Origin: RQOF01 sp964461135
GTDB lineage: Bacteria; Calditrichota; Calditrichia; RBG-13-44-9
Length of the DNA: 64,000 bases
Assembly: GCA_964461135.1 (NCBI GenBank)
Contig: CAYWTB010000009.1
Coordinates: 35,951-99,950 of the forward strand
Reading direction: 5' to 3'
Part shown: positions 63,249 to 64,000 of the stretch, piece by piece
Layout: the number at the start of each line of letters is the position of its first letter
How positions within the stretch are numbered: the stretch's first letter is position 1
Made by a program: the position numbers and the translations under genes
The notes under the pieces: generated by a model
Database searches by the model: none
The model's input: the letters and a program-made list of their open reading frames with translations, nothing else
What the model was told of the DNA's origin: nothing

Positions 63249-64000
63249 TCTGCTCTTCTCCGGTTTTTTTAACTATTATAATATAAAATTAATAAATGAA
63301 TTTTTTATGAAAATTTACTCTCGGCGGACAAAATTCAGTGAGTTTTTGTCCTTCCTTCAACACGTCATTTCGCAGGTAACGCATATAAAAAACTCAAAAA
63401 TTTTCTAAATAAACAAAGATAATTTTTAACGAAACAGCAGAATCATCAGATAATACTCCCTTTATTATCCGGTTCCGCGGAAAGAAAAAATGGTTCCGGT
63501 CTCAGCATCAACACTCATTATGACTTCTTACTGTTTAGAACTTTATCGATTTCATCTCGATCTTTCATGACTTCCCGTCTTTTTCGGGATGAAAATCATC
63601 CAGGATTTTCAGATCAGTGAAACGAACCGCAGAATTTCCTGATTTTTTCTGATAGTCTTGACCAGTCCGGTGGCCTCCGGACATGTCTTTTGGTTCTTTT
63701 CTATCAAGAGAAAAAAACACTATGAAGACAATACTAAAGATAAAGAACGATCGGAAATTCTAAACTATTACCAGGAAATACATTCTTGATCCCTAATATT
63801 AAAATACATTCAATTACTATACATTGAAATCGTATAGCATATATCATCTTGGAATAAATCCAGTTTTTCGGAGCTAAGCTTCGATAAAGCAAGATCCTGG
63901 GCTCATAAATGACCCTCAAAATGCCAGAGTGAAGCATGATACATGTTAACCTGTTTAATTCACAAATTTTTTAATCAGTACTTTTTACGATCCATTTTTG
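63249..64000. other. Intergenic region with hairpin repeats at the window's right end
   Basis: 752 nt with no supported gene. Contains GTCCGG-tggcct-CCGGAC (63665-63682, perfect 6-bp stem) and repeat copy C. The 67-codon frame at 63734-63937 has no ribosome binding site and is not called. Confidence 0.5.
63548..63610 (+). repeat. Dispersed hairpin repeat, copy C (diverged, compound)
   Basis: GAAAATC-atccag-GATTTTC (63591-63610) has the same loop as copies A and B with a stem one base pair longer on both sides, so pairing is conserved. It follows TCCCG/CGGGA (63573-63577, 63585-63589). GATTTCATCTCG (63548-63559) is the exact inverse complement of 48099-48110. Confidence 0.65.

Noticed and set aside
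63734..63937. 67-codon minus-strand ORF near the right end
   Set aside because: No ribosome binding site, no domain, in a repeat-bearing spacer.
1..64000. CRISPR array, prophage or insertion sequence
   Set aside because: No regular direct repeats with spacers, no integrase or transposase frame and no terminal inverted repeats around any gene were found.

Overview
The window comes from a Gram-negative, respiring bacterium. Evidence for an outer membrane is a 443-residue beta-barrel protein, a SPOR-domain lipoprotein and a LolA-like periplasmic carrier. Gene content (mraZ-rsmH-ftsL-ftsI-murE, a PASTA-type FtsI, a diadenylate cyclase with a DHH phosphoesterase, a UDPGP-family uridylyltransferase, SelA/SelB) and the moderately AT-rich sequence would fit the FCB group (Calditrichota/Marinimicrobia/Ignavibacteria-like). 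That placement is inferred from gene content only. No rRNA, tRNA, CRISPR array, transposase or prophage gene was found.

Layout. 1-9.2 kb (minus): the dcw division/wall cluster (murE cut by the window edge, ftsI, ftsL, rsmH, mraZ with its own promoter and MraZ boxes), then queA-ruvB-ruvA-ruvC-yebC and a SPOR lipoprotein. 9.3-15.5 kb (plus): a metallo-beta-lactamase-fold hydrolase, a glycerophosphodiesterase, a 2[4Fe-4S] ferredoxin overlapping ispH, queG and dxs. Two MEP isoprenoid enzymes and two queuosine enzymes (queA, queG) are therefore close together. 15.5-23.5 kb (minus): pgpH-like HD phosphohydrolase, ybeY, two very small genes with good ribosome binding sites, a CorC-type CBS protein, selA and selB. 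24.5-29.7 kb (plus): acyl-CoA synthetase, a DUF4416 protein, purM and a UDP-sugar pyrophosphorylase. 30.2-45.0 kb (plus): a complete 13-gene NADH:quinone oxidoreductase operon in the E. coli order (nuoA, B, CD fusion, E-N) behind a promoter and a 39-codon leader ORF.

45.5-63.2 kb (minus) is looser, with small transcription units separated by 200-800 bp spacers. It holds a CBS protein, an acidic orphan, an SDR oxidoreductase, a five-gene trans-envelope transport cluster (LolA-like protein, two FtsX-type permeases, ABC ATPase, outer-membrane barrel), a bacterial eRF1-like (baeRF) protein, YtxH, a Rieske-FAD oxidoreductase, a SHOCT protein, a DUF72 protein, an SRPBCC gene broken by an in-frame UGA, diadenylate cyclase plus DHH phosphoesterase, and an isochorismatase-family hydrolase.

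The least explained items are these: the trans-envelope cluster, which looks like an ABC-powered version of RND/LolA-like/barrel lipid exporters; the in-frame UGA in the SRPBCC gene of a genome that encodes SelA and SelB; a compound hairpin repeat present three times in the spacers (48.1, 54.0 and 63.6 kb); the nuo leader ORF; and the small genes between ybeY and corC.
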